A stretch of DNA of 64,000 bases from Tupaia tana (taxonomy: Eukaryota; Chordata; Mammalia; Scandentia; Tupaiidae), in assembly GCA_026018925.1 (NCBI GenBank), contig JAKSZU010000009.1, forward strand, positions 33,216,583 to 33,280,582, read 5' to 3'. This document shows positions 41,036 through 52,234 of the stretch, one piece after another (the stretch's first letter is position 1; each line of letters begins with the position of its first letter). Below the pieces are notes generated by a model. That model did no database searches. It saw nothing but the letters and a program-made list of their open reading frames with translations, and was not told the origin of the DNA. A program made the translations under genes and the position numbers.

Positions 41036-41765
41036 TAAGTGTTTGTAGCTACATGCTGCCCTCTAAGCTCTGCTTTAGCTTCATCCTACACATTTTAGCA
41101 TATTGTGTCATCATTTTATTTATGTCAAAGCATTTACTAACTTATGATTTTTCTTTGACCTCTTGGTTAGATATGAGTATGTTATTTCATCTCTATGTAT
41201 TTGTGAATTTTCCCAAATTTTCCCTTATGTCTACTTCAACTCCACTGTAATTGAAGAACATACTTTGTATAATTTCAGTCCTTATAAATTTATTAAGGCT
41301 TGGGTCAGCAGGTGGCATGGAGGTTAAGGCAGTCGGATTCCACATGATCAACTGGGTGATTTACGTCCTGAACCCTGTGGCTTGAAAATCACATTGGGTA
41401 TGTGTACCTGTGTACCCAAAATCCCAAAAGAAGAATGGATTGTCACATGGCCATCCCCCAGGGGTGATTTCTCTCTTTCTATCTCTATCTCTTCCTGATA
41501 AGTATACATGCCCTATAGCAAAAACTTTTGTAAAAAATGAGGCTTGCTTTCTTTATAGCCTAGTATATTTATGGCCTATCCTGTAGAATGTTCTATGGGC
41601 ACTTGAGAAGAATATGCATTCTGCTATGGTTGGGTAGAATGTTCTATAGACATTTATTTGGTCTAGTTTGTAATGTCGTTCAAGCTTTATATTTCTTTTT
41701 TCACATATTTTCCCTATTAATTTTATTCCTTTCAGAGATTTGTTGTTAGGTACATACAGAGAGCA
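41036..41765 (-). mobile_element. L1 ORF2 fragment
   Basis: Minus-strand translation near 41,560-41,700 gives INVYRTFYPTIAECIFFSS followed by AHRTFYRI, a close match to the conserved ORF2 endonuclease/RT-proximal segment (YRTFHPTTAEYTFFSSAHGTFSRI). The part at 41,036-41,301 is the adjacent segment, split from it by a SINE-M. The frame is not maintained over the whole. Confidence 0.85.
41302..41537 (+). mobile_element. SINE-M inside L1 ORF2
   Basis: GGGTCAGCAGGTGGCATGG head; CTATAGCAAAAACTTTTG tail. Confidence 0.88.
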
Positions 41766-42030
41766 TTTTTTTTTTGAGAGAGAGATTTTTGCTATAGGGC
41801 ACATGTGCTTGCCAGAGACACAGAGAGAGACAGAGAGACAAAAAGTGAGAAATCATCCCCCAGGGGGGATGGCCATGCCACAATCCCTTCTCCTCCATTC
41901 TCCTCTTGCGATTTTGGACACGCATGCACATGCACTCTGCATGAGTTTTAAGTCACCGGGTCTAGGACTTGAACCATGTTTGACCATGTGAGAATCCAGC
42001 AATGTAACTGCTACGCCGTCTGCTGCCCCC
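41766..42030 (-). mobile_element. SINE-L
   Basis: GAGAGAGATTTTTGCTATAGGG to CCGTCTGCTGCCCCC. Confidence 0.92.
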
Positions 42031-42045
42031 TACAGATAGATTTGT

Positions 42046-42049
42046 GTGT

Positions 42050-42090
<41 letters not shown>
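42046..42090. repeat. (TG)n microsatellite
   Basis: Between two SINE-L copies. Confidence 0.95.
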
Positions 42091-42097
<7 letters not shown>

Positions 42098-42098
<1 letters not shown>

Positions 42099-42348
42099 TT
42101 ATTTATTTACTTTTTGAGAGATTTTTGCTACAGGGTGTGTGCACTCACTGGAGAAAGAGAGAGAGAAAAATTGAGAAATCACCCTCTGGGGGGATGACCA
42201 CACCACAATCCCTCTTGGGACTTTGGGCATGGATACATATGTGCCTGGCCTGAGTTTTAAGCTGTCAGGTCTGGGATTCAAACCCCCAGTCAACTATGTA
42301 AGAGTCTGGTGGTCTGGTGACATAACCATTATGCCATCTGCTGGTCCC
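42098..42348 (-). mobile_element. SINE-L
   Basis: TGAGAGATTTTTGCTACAGGG to CCATCTGCTGGTCCC. Confidence 0.92.
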
Positions 42349-42408
42349 CCACAGTTTTTAAACATCCATATCTGATTTTGTCCCACCTCTATTTGGGTAC
42401 CTTGAATT

Positions 42409-42677
42409 TTTTTTTTTTTTTTGGAGAGGTTTTCACTATAGGGCGCGTGCGCTTGCCAGACAGACAGAGAGAGACATAGAGACAGAAAGCGAGAAATCAC
42501 CCCCCAGAGGGGATGGTCACACCGCAATCCCTTCTCCTCCATTCTCCTCTCGGGATCTTGGGCACGCACGCACACGCACCCGGCATGAGTTTTTTAAGCC
42601 ACCGGGTCCGGGACGCGAACTGTGGTCGACTACATGGGAGTCCAGCGACATAGCCATTATGCTAACTGCTGGTTCCC
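42409..42677 (-). mobile_element. SINE-L, young
   Basis: GGTACCTTGAATT (13 bases, perfect) at 42,396 and 42,678. Confidence 0.96.
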
Positions 42678-42735
42678 GGTACCTTGAATTCTCATCTACC
42701 ACAGAGAAGAGAAAGTGAATCAATGACCCACTACA

Positions 42736-42990
42736 ATTTTTTGGGGGGAAGGCGGTTTGCCATAGGGCATGTGTGCTTGCCACAGAGAGACACGAAGAGA
42801 TAGTGAGAAGAAAAGTGAGAAATCACCTCCTGGGAGGATTACCATGCCACAATCCCAGTCTCCTCTTGGGATTTTGGGCACACATGCACATGTACCCAGC
42901 ATGTTTTTCTAGCTGCAAGATCTGGAACTCAAGCTGTAGAGTCAGCCATTTTAGGATCCAGTGCCTTAACTACCATGCCACCTGCTGGCC
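42736..42990 (-). mobile_element. SINE-M
   Basis: GGTTTGCCATAGGGC to CACCTGCTGGCC. Confidence 0.87.
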
Positions 42991-43204
42991 TGTCGTACAA
43001 TTTTAAAAAAATATTTTATTTCATTATTATTTTTTTAATGGCAGAGAGTACACGAGCTTGCACATAAGAGAATGAGAGAGAGAGAGAGAGAGAAAGTGTG
43101 AGAGAGGGCCTGATCACACCACAATTCATTTCCGTCTGATTCTTCATTTCATCAGAATCCTGACACGTGTGCATCCAGCATTTTATTTTAATTTTTATTT
43201 TAAG

Positions 43205-43387
43205 AATTTTTTAAAGAATTATTTTATTGAATTTTATTTATTCATTTATTTCATTTTAATTTGACCACAGAGGGATGCGGGGGGGGGGGGAGTGAGAAAG
43301 CAAGCCACCAGGTCCAGGACTCAAATGGTGGTTGCCCATGTAGGAGTCCATGGCCCTTAACTACCATGCCACCTACTGCCCCCCCCC
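43205..43387 (-). mobile_element. SINE-S nested in SINE-D
   Basis: TTTTAATTTGACCAC to CACCTACTGCCCCCC. Confidence 0.88.
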
Positions 43388-43401
43388 CCAGCATTTTATT
43401 T

Positions 43402-43640
43402 TTTTAAAGAGATTTCTGCTATAGGGCACATGCACTCGCTGGAGAAACAGAGAGACAGAAAATGAGAAATCACCCCCCAGGGGGGATGGCTATGCTGCAA
43501 TCCCTTCTCCTCCATTCTCCTCTTGGGATCTTGGGCATGCATGCACACACGTGAGTTTCAAACCACCGGGTCTGGGACTCAAATTGTGGTTGTCTATATA
43601 GGAGTCCAGTGATGTAACTGCTATGCCATGTGCTGGTCCC
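43402..43640 (-). mobile_element. SINE-L nested in SINE-D
   Basis: AGAGATTTCTGCTATAGGG to GCCATGTGCTGGTCCC. Confidence 0.92.
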
Positions 43641-43744
43641 GCATTCAGCATACTTTTTAAACTGATGGGCTGATACTGGTCAGCCATGTGAGATCTGGCT
43701 TTCTCTGCACAGCGCCTAACCACTGTGCTATGGGGTTGGCCCCC

Positions 43745-44250
43745 ATTTTCAGTCTCCTAAACTTGTGCCTTCCAGCCATACAGAATACCTTAGAGATCCT
43801 TGCACACACCGTCTTATTTCTTCCTCTGGTCCTTGTACATGCTGTTCCTTTTGCTTGCACAGTCTGATTTCAACTCCCCCTTCCCTACTTAACTCTTACT
43901 CATTCTTCAGGGCCTAGGAAATCTTTTTTATTTTTTTGGAGAGGTTTTCGCTATAGGGCGCGTGCGCTCGCCAGATAGACAGAGAGAGACAGAGAGACAG
44001 AGAGCGAGAAATCACCCCCTAGGGGGGATGGCCACGCCACAATCCCTTCTCCTCCATTCTCCTCTCGGGATCTTGGGCACGCACGCACACGCGCCCGGCG
44101 TGAGTTTTAATCCACCGGGTCCGGGACGCGAACCGCAGTCGACTACGTGGGAGTCCAGCGACATAGCCCTTACACTAACTGCTGGTCCCTTCAAAGACAT
44201 ATATATGATTGCCTTGAGAGTACAGACCTTTTCTTTATTTATACCCCATC
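43745..44250 (+). mobile_element. L2 fragment split by a SINE-L
   Basis: CTTGTACATGCTGTTCCTTTTGC and CTTACTCATTCTTCAGGGCC match L2; the far side of the SINE gives CCTTGAGAGTACAGACC. Confidence 0.6.
43924..44189 (-). mobile_element. SINE-L, near consensus, in L2
   Basis: GCGCGTGCGCTCGCCAG and CGACTACGTGGGAG are intact. Confidence 0.96.
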
Positions 44251-44601
44251 TGTGACTAAATGACCAAACCCACTACGAGTGGGCGTCCACATTTATCCCA
44301 GTGACCCGATCCACCAGAAGTATACCATCCATAGATTTTTAGAGGTGAACGTTATCCCAACCTCCCAGGCTGGATGGCCAAGCTCTTTACAAGGTCAGGG
44401 TCTACCTGATACAGCTGAACATGCATTCTTTCTGAAAACTGTGAAAATTGGTGGAGTCAGCATGAGACTAAAGACTGCACAGCTCCCATGTTCCAGTCCA
44501 TTTCATTAAGCACCAGTGTTCTATCCTTGCTGTCTGATTAATCAGAATTGACCAACAATCAGAAATAAGCCTATAAATGTGCACTTAAAAAAAAAGTTTT
44601 A
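44250..44601. other. Repeat-poor interval
   Basis: About 350 bases with CpGs in non-SINE DNA (CACTACGAGTGGGCGTCC). A 76-codon frame has no family likeness. Purpose unknown. Confidence 0.4.
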
Positions 44602-44866
44602 TGGACCGGCAGTTGGCATAATGGCTATATCACTGGACTCCCATGTAGTTGACTGCAGTTTGAGTCCCGGACCCAGCGGCTTAAACTCACACCGGGCGCG
44701 TGTGCGTGCGTGCCCAAGATCCCGAGAGGAGAATGGAGGAGAAGGGATTGCGGCGTGGCCATCCCCCCGGGGGGTGATTTCTCGCTTCCTATCTCTATGT
44801 CTCTGTCTGTCTGGCGAGCACACACGCCCTATAGCAAAAACCTCTCCGAAAAAAAGAAAAAAAAAA
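44602..44866 (+). mobile_element. SINE-L
   Basis: GGACCGGCAGTTGGCATAATGG to AAAAACCTCTCCG plus A tail. Confidence 0.95.
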
Positions 44867-45039
44867 TATTACCATTCACATCATCAACAGATAATTCCAT
44901 TTTTGTGTCCATTAAATGTTTTGTCTATTTTCCCCCTTGATTGCCTTGCTCCCACTCCCCGCTGTCCACCCTCCTCCCACACTGCTTCTAGTGTCCACAG
45001 TTGCTCTCCCGGCTTTTATAGCTTCCAATGTGCACTTTT

Positions 45040-45201
45040 TTAAAAATAATTTTTAAAATTTAAATTAATTGATTGATTTTTCATTTGACCAGAGAGAGAC
45101 AGAGCAAGAGAAGGAGAGGGAAATTGAGAAAGCAAGCTGGCAGGTCCAGGACTGGAACCTTGGTCAGCCATGTGGGAGTACAGCGCCCTTAACCACCACC
45201 C
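45040..45201 (-). mobile_element. SINE-S, head truncated
   Basis: TTTTCATTTGACCAG to TTAACCACCACCC; the last 15 bases of the head are absent. Confidence 0.82.
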
Positions 45202-45654
45202 ACATTTGACATACAATGTGGGTGCACCCCCTTTAAACAAGCTCTCCTAAAATTTCCAGTGTCTTGGTTAGGTTTGTGATCAGAACTCCATGGCAGTTTA
45301 TTTCAACTTGTAATCTGCCACAGTGTTGATAGAACTACTGTTGTATACCTACTGTTCAATGAGGGCTAATGCACTTATTGCGGAGACCAATAGAGAGGGT
45401 GTTTGCAGATACTCTGTTGCGGAAGCTGAGAAGCTTGACCTCTGGTCTCGCCTGAATGGGAGGGCAGTGGACCGCTCATGGAGGCGTGGCATGAAGCTAC
45501 TTGCAGTGAAGCTCAGATCTTCCTTAGGAAGCAGCTTTGGCTCTTTGCCAACAAGTAAAAAAAAAAAAAAGGCTCTATTGAGTTCCCGAGTTCTACAATA
45601 TGGAGCACGGCATTAACCAGTCCCTTGCCATGGTCATAGAAGAACCTCAATACT
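45202..45654. other. Repeat-poor interval
   Basis: About 450 bases with no named repeat. A 97-codon frame around 45,323-45,616 shows no recognised domain. Confidence 0.45.
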
Positions 45655-45899
45655 AGGCCAACCCATGAAGTGATGGTTAAGAGAGCTGGATCCCACACGG
45701 TCATCCTCGTGGTTTGAGTAGGGGGTCAGCAGTTTGAAAAACTGCACTGAGTGAGTGTGTGTGCATGGCCAAACGCTCAAAAGGAGGGAGAAATGGAGAA
45801 GAGATTACAGTGTGACCATACCCCATGGGGGGTGCTTTCTCTCTCTCCCTTACTCTTTGCCAAGTGCATGCACCCTCTGGCAAATTAAAAAAAAAAAAA
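45655..45899 (+). mobile_element. SINE-D
   Basis: AGGCCAACCCATGAAGTGATGG head; CACCCTCTGGCAAATTAAA tail. Confidence 0.82.
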
Positions 45900-45959
45900 G
45901 ACCTCAGTAATACTCTAAACTCAAAGGTCACATACATAAGATCTCTTCAATGAGTTGAG

Positions 45960-46217
45960 AGGGTTTTTTTTTTTAACTATAGGGCACATGCGCTCTCCAG
46001 AAAGAAAGAGAGAGAGACAGAGAGACAGAAAGTGAGAAATCACCCCCCAGTGGGGAATGGCCACACCATAACCCCTTCTCCTCCATTCTCCCCTCAGGAT
46101 CCTGGGCACGCATGCACATGTGCCTGATGTGAGTTTACACCACCGGGTCTGGGACTCGAACCATGGACGACATCATGAGAGTCCAGTGACATAGCCATTA
46201 CGCCATCTGCTGGTTCC
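45960..46217 (-). mobile_element. SINE-L
   Basis: TAACTATAGGGCACATGCGC to CCATCTGCTGGTTCC. Confidence 0.9.
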
Positions 46218-46578
46218 GAGTTGGGGTGGTGCACATTCTACAAAGCAGGCTTAGCTGAAGGGTGTTTATCCTGTTTAACAAGATCCCATCTGCACTTGAG
46301 GCAAAGTATTTCTGCCTTGCTTGCCTTAGAGATCTCTTCAACATTCCCATGCCCTGTGTCTCTGCACGGGGAGCTAAAAGTTGTTAGTTTTGGGACCTAG
46401 GCCCTCCCTTTTCCCCCACCACATACAAGTCCAGGGTCACCCTCAAATTCTGACTCCAGTTTAACAATAGTGGACTCACACCATTGATTTCACTCCTGTG
46501 CTGTTATTGACCATCTGATATTTCCCAATCCATTTCTGGTTACTAGAGTTTTTGTCTTAAACCTCATCCTGATAATCT
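46218..46578. other. Repeat-poor interval
   Basis: No gene or named repeat. Confidence 0.4.
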
Positions 46579-46842
46579 CTCTCTCTCTTTTTTTTTTTAT
46601 GTTAAGACAGATTTTTGCTATAGAGTGCGTGTGCTTGCTGGAGAGACAGAGAGATAGAAAGTGAGAAATCATCTCCCAAGGGGCATGGCCATGCTGCAAT
46701 CCCTTCTCCTTTCTCCTCTCGGGATTTTAGGCAAGCACACGCATGTACCCAGCATGAGTTTTAAACTGCCGGGTGTGGAACTAGAACCATGGTTGACTAC
46801 GTGGGAGTCCAGCGACATAACCATTAGGCCATCTGCTGCTCC
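46579..46842 (-). mobile_element. SINE-L (older body, clear TSD)
   Basis: CTCATCCTGATAATCT (16 bases, perfect) at 46,563 and 46,843. Confidence 0.94.
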
Positions 46843-46859
46843 CTCATCCTGATAATCTG

Positions 46860-47165
46860 ATAGTTTATTTTGCCTATTTCATGCAAGTACCTCCTACTGC
46901 TGTTCAGTTTAAGTATCACCACATCTGTAAAGCCCAACTAAATGACCTGAATCTGAATTAGGTACCTACCTCTTGGGTCCCAGAGCATTCCAGGCTTCTC
47001 TTTATCACTCCATATTATAACTTGTGCATGTCTCTGTCCCTGCACTCCCACCTGGCCTGCACGTTCTATGATGGCACTTGTTCACTGCCACATCCTTTGC
47101 ACCACATACAACACTCAATACATAAAAAGTCTCCATTAACCTTTACTGAGTAAATGAATATGGGA
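46860..47165 (+). mobile_element. L2 3' fragment
   Basis: CATCTGTAAAGCCCAACT, TCCCAGAGCATTCCAGGC and the terminal TTTACTGAGTAAATGAATA support L2. Confidence 0.55.
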
Positions 47166-47207
47166 ATTCATTCCGGGACTTGAACTGTAGTTTATTAATC
47201 CTTTTTT

Positions 47208-47467
47208 GTTTTTATTATTTATTTATTTTTGAGAGGTTTTTGCTATAGGGTGTATGCGCTCGCCAGACAGACAGAGACAGAAAGCGAGAAATCACCCCCC
47301 GGGAGGATGGCCACATCGCAATCCCTTCTCCTCCACTCTCCTCTTGGGATCTTGGGCACGCATACACACGCGCCCTGCGTGAGTTTAAGCCACTGGGTCC
47401 GGGACTCGAACTGCGGTTGACTACATGGGAGTCCAGCAACATAGCCATTACACCAACTGCTGATCCC
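47208..47467 (-). mobile_element. SINE-L
   Basis: AATCCTTTT flanks both sides; body TTTTTGAGAGGTTTTTGC to CCAACTGCTGATCCC. Confidence 0.94.
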
Positions 47468-47498
47468 AATCCTTTTCTATTTTTTAAGAATTATTTTG

Positions 47499-47650
47499 AG
47501 ACCAGCAGGTTGTGTGGTGGATAAGGTGCTGGACACTCCCACATGGCTGACTGCAGTTCAGGTCCCGGACCTGGTGGCTTACTTTCTCACTTTTTCTCTC
47601 TCTCTCTGGCCAAATTAAAATAAATGAATGAATAAATAAAATAAAAAATA
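47499..47650 (+). mobile_element. SINE-S
   Basis: GAGACCAGCAGGTTGTGTGG head; GGCCAAATTAAAATAAATG tail. Confidence 0.9.
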
Positions 47651-47679
47651 TGTCTGCAAACAATCTAATTATTTTAAAA

Positions 47680-47857
47680 CAGAATTATTTATTTTATTTA
47701 TTTTTATGACTATTATTTTTTAAATTTCCTGCAGGAGACTCACTAGAGAGAGACAAAGAGGAAAAGTGAGAAAGCAAGCCACCAGGTCCAGGACTTGAAC
47801 CATAATAAAGCCATGTGGGAATCCAACACCTTAACCACTACACCATCTGCTGACCCA
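47680..47857 (-). mobile_element. SINE-S, diverged
   Basis: GACTCACTAGAGAGAG to CACCATCTGCTGACCC. Confidence 0.83.
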
Positions 47858-48245
47858 TTTACCCATCCCTTTAATCCCTTACTGTATGCTTGACTTGGTC
47901 CCTCAGCTGGAGACTAAGTCTATGAAATGTCTGATTTTAAGTAGCAGGACTTACCCATGAGTCTGCTGGTTGAATTAGCTGCGGGTCGATATGCCCCCAG
48001 GTACTGAACCTGCTTTATAAAGTTATTTAACATTGACCAATTGAGTTACAGAAAGTGCGTGTCAAAGTCAATGGTTACAATTTTATATTAACTACTTCTA
48101 ACAGGAGCAAAATATCACTACTACCTTTCAAGGTCCCAGTTGGCAGGTAATGATAAGACTGTGTCACTAGCCTATTAAGGTATGCAGAGTGTGTATTTGC
48201 CATCGCAGAGAGAATATCTGTCTGGGTGATCAAAATGCACATTCA
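47858..48245. other. Repeat-poor interval
   Basis: No named repeat or gene; includes CpGs at GCTGCGGGTCGATATGC near 47,979. Confidence 0.42.
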
Positions 48246-48490
48246 GGCTGGCCCCATAACCTAGTGGTTAAGGGAGCCAGGTCCCACGTGGTCGACTGTG
48301 TGGTTCAAATCTTGGCCCTGGCAGTTTGAAAAACATGCCAGACGTATGTGAGTGTGAGCCCCAAATCCCGACAGGATGGAGGAATGGTGGAGAAGGGGCT
48401 GCTGCGTGACTGTGCCCCAGGAGAGGCCACTTCTTCCTACCTCTGGTACACCCTCTGGCAAAAACAAAACAAAACAAACCTAAAAAACAC
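48246..48490 (+). mobile_element. SINE-D
   Basis: GGCTGGCCCCATAACCTAGTGG head; CACCCTCTGGCAAAAACAAAAC tail. Confidence 0.86.
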
Positions 48491-48769
48491 AAATTGAAAC
48501 GCATTGGAGTAGAAATCTTAAAAGAAGGTGGCAGGCTCTTTGTAAGTGCCTTTTGTGCTAAGATGATATTTGAAGTACTTAGCTGAAAAGATGAAGCAAG
48601 GAGTGTTTCTAGCTGCCAAATGATCTCCCAGGCTGTTAGTGCCTTAGTAAATTTACTAACATCCCCAGCCTGTTCTTCACCTTTGCAATTTTAAACACGT
48701 CAGCCTCAGAAAGCTAATTATTGCTAGCCAAATTTATATTAAGCAGAGCAGAGTGCCAATTTGGCAATT
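48491..48769. other. Repeat-poor interval with homeodomain-like AT motifs
   Basis: GAAAGCTAATTATTGCTAGCC near 48,707 and CACGTCAGCC near 48,697 stand out. Could be a conserved noncoding element; this is only a guess. Confidence 0.35.
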
Positions 48770-48883
48770 TATAATAAAATGCAGGACACCAAGGGCAGAA
48801 ATCATAAAGGGGACTATTGATAGATCTGACTATGTAAATATTGTAAACCTCTTCACCCAAAAATCCACTATGAATAAAAATTT
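48770..48883 (+). mobile_element. Possible L1 ORF2 3' fragment
   Basis: ATCATAAAGGGGACTATTGATAGATCTGACTATGTAAAT resembles the L1 segment coding for a KxTIDxxDY-like motif. Short and diverged. Confidence 0.4.
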
Positions 48884-49133
48884 CTTTGAGAGAGAATTTA
48901 GCTATAGGGCACATGTGCTGGCCAGAGAAACAGAGAGACAGAAAGTGAGAAATCAAACCCCAGAGGGAAAGGGTATGCCATAATCCTCCTCCATCTTCCC
49001 TCGGGATTTTGGGTATGCACGCACATGCGCCCTGGAGGGGGGAGGGGGTTCAAACCGCTGGGTCCAGGACTCCAAATGTAGTTGGCCACGTAGGAGTCCA
49101 GCACCTTAGCCACTACACCACCTGCTGGCCCCT
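48884..49133 (-). mobile_element. SINE-L/M, diverged
   Basis: GAGAATTTAGCTATAGGGC to CACCTGCTGGCCCC; the core has a G-rich change near 49,034. Confidence 0.85.
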
Positions 49134-49256
49134 ATATTTCACACTTTTTAATCTATTTATCTATAGATGAACACTTAGGTTAATTCTAGAAATATGTGAG
49201 TGTTTTAATGTAAAAGTGCTCATGTACAGGATATTCATTTTAAAAATACAGTTGAG

Positions 49257-49530
49257 TGCCCTCCAGTGACACGGTAGTTAAGGCAGCTGGAATTCATATG
49301 GCCAACTGCATGGTTCAAGTCCCAGACCCAGCAGCTTTGAAAACATGCTAGGAGTGTGTGTGTGTGTGTGTGTGTACCCAAAATCCCTAGAGGAGAATAG
49401 GGGAGAAGGGATCGTGGTGTGGCTATCCTCCTTGGGGAGTGTTTTCTCATATTCCTCTCTCTTCCTCTCTCTGTCTCTTTCTGGTGAGTGCATGTACCCT
49501 ATAGCAAATAAAAAAAATAAATAAAATTTT
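49257..49530 (+). mobile_element. SINE-M, diverged
   Basis: GTGCCCTCCAGTGACACGG head; CTATAGCAAATAAAAAAAATAAA tail. Confidence 0.82.
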
Positions 49531-49777
49531 AAAAAGCATTTGACTAATAACTGACAATGCCAGTCTTTCTTTCTCTTATCAGTGGTGTGCTAGAGCCTGC
49601 TTATAGGGCTTGCGACATCATATTGATAGCTTGAAACTAGTCATTGTGCGAATATTTACACCACAGAAATCAGCAAATGACATGTATCAGAGTTGTTGTT
49701 TTTTTCTTGAAGAGCCAGTTGTTAAACATTTACCATCATACGTGTATTTAGTCACTGCCTCTGACCTGGATCTTCCT
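49531..49777. other. Unassigned interval
   Basis: Nothing recognised. Confidence 0.35.
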
Positions 49778-50037
49778 TTTTTTCTTTTTGAGAGAGTTTT
49801 GCTATAGGGTGCATGCACTTCATGGAGAGACAAATACAGAGAGACAGAAAGCAAGAGATCATGCCCCCCCAGGGGGGATGTCCACTCCACAATCCCTTCT
49901 CCTCCATTATCCTCTCGGAGTCTTGGGCATGCACACAGGGGCCCGGTGTGAGTTTTAAACTACTGGGTTTGAGACCTGAACCACGGTCAACTATGTGGGC
50001 ATCCAGTGATGTAACCATTATGCCATCTTCTGGTCTC
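49778..50037 (-). mobile_element. SINE-L
   Basis: ACCTGGATCTT flanks both sides. Confidence 0.93.
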
Positions 50038-50088
50038 CACCTGGATCTTACCTACATTTAACCATTCCTAATTTTTCACTTTCATCTT

Positions 50089-50143
50089 TTTTTAAAAAAC
50101 ATTTTCACCATAGGGCATGTGTGCTCACCAGAGAGAGAGGGGG

Positions 50144-50179
<36 letters not shown>

Positions 50180-50355
50180 AAGTGAGAAATCACTCCCCAC
50201 GGGGAATGGCCACGCTGCAATCCCTTTTCTTCTACTCTCCTCCTGGGATTTTGGGCACTCACACACATGCAACCAGCGTCATTTTCAAGTCACCCGGTCT
50301 GGGACTTGAACTGTTGTCAACCATGAGGGAATCCAGCACCTTAACCACCAGGCCG
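50089..50355 (-). mobile_element. SINE-M with (GA)n
   Basis: TTCACTTTCATCTT and TTCACTGTCATCTT flank it; GA run 50,133-50,178. Confidence 0.92.
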
Positions 50356-50509
50356 TTCACTGTCATCTTGAAAGAAACCCAGATCTCTACATCGCTGTCC
50401 AGCTACCATACAGCTCTGTTTTCCTTCACAGGCAAAGGTCTTTGAAGAATTGGCTATATTGAGGAATCCATGTAGTAATTCCCCAATCATTCTTCAACAC
50501 ACTTAGGTC

Positions 50510-50510
<1 letters not shown>

Positions 50511-50556
<46 letters not shown>

Positions 50557-50560
50557 TTTT
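50511..50560. repeat. (TTTA)n microsatellite
   Basis: About 12 units, no SINE body beside it. Confidence 0.95.
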
Positions 50561-50770
50561 TGCCTCCTGCACTCTTGCTGAGCTCAATCCATGAACCTCA
50601 AAATCTATGGAGAGCTTTCTTTTAGCTTCTTTCACTTTTTGGCAGCACTAAACTGTAAGCTCAATGAAGGCAGGGACCAAGTCTGTTTTCGTTCACCCGT
50701 TGATCCCCAGGATCTAGTCTAAGACTTGACACTCTAGGTACTCAATAGATATTTGTAGGATTAATCAATC
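50560..50770 (+). mobile_element. L2 3' fragment
   Basis: TAAACTGTAAGCTCAATGAAGGCAGGGACC and GGTACTCAATAGATATTTG match the L2 end. Confidence 0.68.
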
Positions 50771-50826
50771 ACATAGCGACCTTTGCATACAGGAAGTACA
50801 TAAAACTATGTCAGCTAGTATTTCTC

Positions 50827-51086
50827 CTTTTTTTTTGGAGAGGTTTTTTTGCTATAGGGTGCATGCACTTGCCAGACAGACAGAGACATAGAGACAGGAA
50901 GCGAGAAATCACCCCCCAGGGGGGATGGCCACGCCGCAATCCCTTCTCCTCCATTCTCCTCTCGGGATCTTGGGCACGCACGCACATGCGCCCAGCGTGA
51001 GTTTAAGCCACCAGGTCTGAGACTCGAACTGCGGTTGACTATGTGGGAGTCCAGCAACATAGCCATTATGCTAACTGCTGGTCCCT
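50827..51086 (-). mobile_element. SINE-L, young
   Basis: AGTATTTCTC flanks both sides. Confidence 0.95.
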
Positions 51087-51139
51087 CCAGTATTTCTCTT
51101 TTTGCTATGGCTTCTAAGAAGATACAAATATATTTAAAG

Positions 51140-51877
51140 TGTGGGGTGGCTATTTTATATGTCAACTGGACTGAGCAAAGGGATGCCAGAAAAAGGCATG
51201 TCTGTGAGGATATTTCTGGAAGAGATTAGCATTTGAAATTGGTGAGTTGTGTAAAGCAGAAGGCCTTCCCCAATATGGGCATCATCCAATCTGTTGAGAG
51301 CCTGAGCAGAACAAAAAAGGCCGATGGGACCAGCAGATGGTGTAATAGTTACGTTGCTGGACTCCCACATAGTTGATCGTGGTTTGAGTCCTGGACCCAA
51401 CAGCTTAAAACTCACACTGGGCATATACGTGTGTGTGCCCAAGATCCCAAGAGAAGAATGGAGGAGAAGAGATTGCGGCATGGCCATCTTCCTGGGGGTG
51501 GGGGTGATTTCTAGCTTTTTGTCTCTATGTCTCTCTCTATCTCTTGGGTGAGTGCATGCACCCTATAGCAAAAATCTCTCTCTAAAAAAAAAGGGCAAAT
51601 GAAGACTGAATGGCTCTGTCCATCTCTCTGTTGTGCTGAGGCATTACTTTTTTTTTTTTTTTTTTCTGCCCTTGGATTGCAACTTACACCATCAGCTCCC
51701 CTGGTTCTCAGGCCTTTGGACTCTGTCTAGAATTGTATACCACTCGCTTTCCTGAGTCTCCAGTTTTTGGATGGTAGAATATGGGACTTCTCAGCCTTCA
51801 TAAGCTTGTGAGCCAATTTCTTAAAATAAACCATTTTCCCCTATTGGTCTGTTTTTCTGGGAATCCAGACTAATACA
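51140..51877 (+). mobile_element. ERVL-type LTR fossil (family not named) with SINE-L insertion
   Basis: The unit starts TGTGGGGTGGCTATTTTATATG and ends CCAGACTAATACA. It keeps TCAACTGGACTGAG, CATCCAATCTGTTGAGAGCC and GACTTCTCAGCCTTCATAA, which recur in a widespread ancient mammalian LTR. I cannot name the subfamily with confidence. Confidence 0.6.
51326..51592 (+). mobile_element. SINE-L inside LTR fossil
   Basis: GGGACCAGCAGATGGTG to AAAAATCTCTCTC plus A tail. Confidence 0.93.
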
Positions 51878-52147
51878 AAGCTTAATCACAGCAATTATGT
51901 CAGTCCACTAGAAATAGTATATTTGAATTGTCTCTTTTTATAATTATGTTTTATTTAATTTTATTTATTTATGGGGGGGAGGCAGTGACTAGAACAGAAT
52001 TTTAAACTGAGAATAACATCAAACTCAATTGCTAAGACATTACCACTTCTAGCTTGCTTTTGGGAACCCGGCAAATGTAGTTTGTCCCCAAATTGGTGTC
52101 CCATGTCTGAATACACCGCAGGCAGCACAGGTTTTCTTTTCTTTACT
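51878..52147. other. Unassigned interval
   Basis: No named repeat; ends where the SINE tail tract begins. Confidence 0.3.
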
Positions 52148-52148
52148 T

Positions 52149-52234
52149 TTCTTCCTTCCTTCCTTCCTTCCTTCCTTCCTTCCTTCCCTCCCTCCCTCCC
52201 TCCCTCCCTCCCTCCCTCCCTCCCTCCCTCCCTC

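Larger units (their letters stand above)
37125..41765 (-). mobile_element. L1 relic, minus strand, broken by many SINEs
   Basis: The left end holds TTTTAAAACAGCTTTAT, the complement of an L1 3' end (AATAAAGCTG-poly(A)). The 3' region follows rightward in pieces, e.g. GGACATTTGGATATTTC near 38,712, GGAGTGGAATTGCTG near 38,822 and CCAGACTGTCTTCCAC near 39,189. ORF2-derived sequence follows on the right (separate entry). The order is that of one minus-strand L1M with internal loss. Roughly a dozen SINE insertions interrupt it. Confidence 0.75.
43012..43744 (-). mobile_element. SINE-D hosting SINE-S and SINE-L
   Basis: Left part to about 43,184; right part 43,641-43,744 ends TGTGCTATGGGGTTGGCCCC. 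CCAGCATTTTATTTT recurs at the breaks. Confidence 0.78.

Noticed and set aside
44279-44509. 76-codon frame beginning MGVHIYPSDP
   Set aside because: Considered as a small pseudogene, but I can match it to no protein.
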